64,000 bases of DNA from assembly GCF_000189635.1 (NCBI RefSeq), contig NW_002476426.1, positions 1,240,001-1,304,000 on the forward strand, in the 5' to 3' direction. Each line of letters opens with the position of its first letter. Position 1 is the first letter of the stretch. The DNA is from Tetrahymena thermophila SB210 (Eukaryota > Ciliophora > Oligohymenophorea > Hymenostomatida > Tetrahymenidae). The position numbers and the translations under genes are program-made. This document shows positions 61,172 through 64,000 of the stretch, in pieces. The notes beneath the pieces are model-generated. The model did not search any database. It was not told where the DNA came from and saw only the letters and a list, made by a program, of their open reading frames with translations.

Positions 61172-62235
61172 ATTTTGAATTTTTTTTTTTGTTTCTTAAA
61201 GTTTGCTATAAAAAAATATATTATTAAAGATTTTGATAATTATTATATTTTCAAAAAAAACTCATAACCAATTTTTAACACAAGAGAATAATTTTGATGA
61301 TCTCAACCTAATAATAGTGCTCACTGGTTCAATTTTTTTTAACTTTTACTATAAGAGTTCCAAAATTTAATTTGTATTTTTTGCTTGATTTTAAATATCA
61401 AAATCAAGTAAAAAGTTATAGCAAGCAAATTTACTAATTTCATGAGTCTAATTATTAATTCTTAAAATTAATAGAAATGCAGCTTTTTTTTTTGTAATGA
61501 AAATTCTACAACTATTAATAGTACTATAAATAAAATCATACTTGTTATAACAATTAATTTGCTTAAAAAACTTCGAAATATAATTTTTAACAAATTCCTC
61601 AAAATATCCTTATTTTTTAAAAAATAATTAGTAAAAAAACATTTACCAATAAATTTTATGTAGCTTTTTTAAATGACTTTAGTAATTTATAAAAATTGAA
61701 TCTATTCATTATTCTTTAAACAATAATCATAAATTTATCATATTTTGTATATTTTTCTATTGATTTATTCTTTTCAATAATCCCAAAGGTATTATTTATA
61801 TTCAGACTATAAAAAAAGCCTGTAAATATCATCTCTTAGTTGAGTAAACATTCATATGAATAGTAAAGTACATTTATAATCAAAAAACAAAGAGAAAAAA
61901 GGAATAATTTGAAAGGTAATTTACTGATAGCTCCTAAATTAAATAATAATTTAAAATAAAAATATTAAATAAGTCCATAAACTGGGAATATCATAATTTT
62001 TATGTGTAAATTTAATATTAATTGTTTATTTTTTATTTACACTTTTTTTTATAAAAATTTTAAGTAAATTTTCATCCATAAAATATAGTTTCTAGTGTAA
62101 TTAACTGTAAAGCTAAAGATCATTTTAAATAAATCAAATAAACATATTTATACATATCCAAAAAAAAATTTTTTTCATTTTTAAAATGAAAAAGGACATA
62201 AAAAATAAATACACTTTGAAAGAAATCCAATATTT
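61172..62235. other. AT-rich spacer
   Basis: Between paralogues 2 and 3; no gene seen. The first ~40 bases upstream of paralogue 2 are T-rich (A-rich on the coding strand). Confidence 0.5.
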
Positions 62236-64000
62236 TCATTACATTTTTAAATTATTACTTTATTTATTCTTATTACTTAGCTCTTCAATCAAATTAGTTA
62301 TTTAAGCTTTTCTATGTAAAGAGATTCTCCTGTTTATAACAACTTGCTAATCAAAATAATCATTAATTGCTTTTACTTGCTTTTCATTAATAATTAGACT
62401 CTAATAAATCTATTAATCTATATAATTTTTTTAATTATCATTAGAACTATTCATTTTTACAAAGAATTATTTTAGATAATTTTCCCTTTCCTCTTCATTT
62501 TCTTCAATTTTATCCATTTCAATAAGATGACAACCTAACCCTAGGAATGTTTATAAATTTTTATTTTCTAAATGTAGATCATCTATATCTTCTTGAGCTT
62601 AAATAGGTATCTCTATGGAAAGATCTGATTAATTTAACTCATTCTAATCCCCATTTATCCTGAGACATTAAATTTTATCCTTTTTATCAATAATAATTTT
62701 ATGGTGTTGGTTACTTGATAATATTGAGGTAGGAGTTGTTTAATCTCGTTGTTTTCTTATTAAATTATCATTTGTTTCAAAGATATTTTACTATTCCTCT
62801 TTATATACATCTATACTTTACTGGATCTCTGAAATCATGCTACTTTTGAATTAATATTAATCATCATTGACTTGACTTTATTTAATTTATTCTTAAAACG
62901 TTTGAGGAAAAATTTCTATTATTTAATTTTTATAAATTCCTTAGCATGCTTTTTAAGTAACTTAGTTTTACTATTATTAACTAATATCTCTATCTTAGAT
63001 AATTGGTAATATGTTTTGTTTTAAAAAAATATTAGATATTTTTGCTTTTTATTACTAAACCTAAGGATTGATATCATTGCTATTAGGCAATTTATTTACT
63101 GCTAAAGCTGCAGGCATTTCTTTATTATCATTAGATTTTATTTAATTTATCAATCTTTATGATTATATTTCTTTTAATTACTATTAAATTTGAGTCTATA
63201 CAGGGCATAATTCTGATCCACAGTATTGTATAGCAGCGTATTGATCTTTGGTTAGAATAAGTTTAATTGCCATCTTTAATTTAATCAAATCTTTGTAAAC
63301 TTCAAAAATATTGATTCTTTTCATTGATTATTTTAGTAGATTATCATACAAAATAGGATCAGAATTAGGATCTTTATGAATTTCTAACTTCTAATTAAAA
63401 CCCAATATTTTTTAAAAAAAATTCTTAAATCTTTCCCAAAAACTCATTTCAAAATACTACTTTTACTACTCAGAAAAATTGGTCTCATTAATTCTCTTCT
63501 AAATTTCACAAAGAATTTTTGACTACTACTTTTCTGCTGATAAATCTTTAGTATAATACAACCTATTTAATATATTATAGCTTGAGGGAAATTACGATTA
63601 TGCTGCTGCATCGCCATTACCAAACTTTTCAAAGGCATTTCTAATTTCCTTTTTTTAAACTAATTTTAGAGCAGTTTTTTTATAATATTCTTAAAGCAAG
63701 ATATTATTTATGTCTTCTACAATGTATGACTCAGCAAGATATCTTGCCAAAAAACCTACTAAAAGCATTGTATTCAATATACTCATAAATTAAGCTAAGA
63801 TTTCAGTTATCATAGCATTTTAAATTTCTATAGAGTTATGCATTTGATTTAGCTCGTAAACTAAATAGCCTAATCCACTAATTCCCATTCTTTGTTATAT
63901 ATTTATCTATGAAAAAAATGTATCTATCCTTTAATAATCATAAATGTTAACATCAGAAGATGATTTTTAAAGCAATAATCCTTCGGTTATGGTTGTTGTA
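62236..64000 (-). CDS. Two-helix membrane protein, paralogue 3 (5' part off the right edge)
   Basis: TGA 62236-62238; the frame is open to base 64000. The visible ~587 residues begin within the lumenal-type domain (TTTITEGLLLQKSS, then YDYQRIDTFFSQ). They continue with ISGLGYLVYELNQMHNS, the second transmembrane segment (LAQFMSILNTMLLVGFLARYL), the conserved KQSMKRINIFEVYKDLIKLK and DQYAAIQYCGSELC, a Gln/Lys/Ser-rich tail and the EMDKIEENEEERENYLKQFF module. Paralogous to the two genes to its left; the N-terminal transmembrane segment lies outside the window. Confidence 0.78.

Overview
This window is almost certainly ciliate nuclear DNA of the Tetrahymena type. In every recognisable gene TAA and TAG are read as glutamine and TGA is the only stop. 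The DNA is very AT-rich, introns are short and AT-rich with GT..AG ends, and intergenic regions are nearly pure A/T. Because only TGA stops translation, the antisense strands of real genes also stay open for long stretches, so standard-code ORF calls here are mostly misleading. All gene models below were read by hand with the ciliate code. Where exon sums are given, I checked that they stay in frame.

Layout. 1-13.5 kb holds two very large minus-strand genes: a Gln/Ser-rich protein that runs off the left edge, and a protein of about 2,200-2,350 residues built from about thirty acidic FGDF-type motifs. A tRNA-Lys(CUU) lies at 13.79 kb, followed by a coiled-coil gene (14.3-18.9 kb, minus). From 20.8 to 45 kb come the recognisable housekeeping-type genes: TRM11-like tRNA methyltransferase (+), a small helical protein (+), a two-helix membrane protein (-), a Cys-rich four-helix membrane protein (-), a PEX11-like peroxisomal protein (+), two coiled-coil proteins (-), a membrane-anchored ROK sugar kinase (-), a tandem CCCH zinc-finger protein of the tristetraprolin type (+) and a compact poly(ADP-ribose) glycohydrolase (-). 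They are separated by AT-rich spacers of 0.3-3.6 kb.

From 45.5 kb to the right edge the character changes. After a four-exon Asn/Gln/Ser-rich gene, all readable genes are intronless, very AT-rich and full of TAA/TAG glutamines: a P-loop GTPase with collagen-like Gly repeats, a Q-rich protein, a topoisomerase II-like protein that stops before the DNA-cleavage domain, and three tandem paralogues of a two-helix membrane protein family. The topoisomerase-like ORF and the first paralogue meet tail to tail and overlap antisense. Both seem to lack the C-terminal part their relatives have, which suggests a rearrangement junction near 56.46 kb.

Most interesting items: the giant FGDF multivalent protein with recently expanded 135-138 bp repeats, the GTPase/collagen-like fusion, the cleavage-less topo II with its junction, the membrane-anchored ROK kinase, and two pairs of diverged tandem intergenic duplications.
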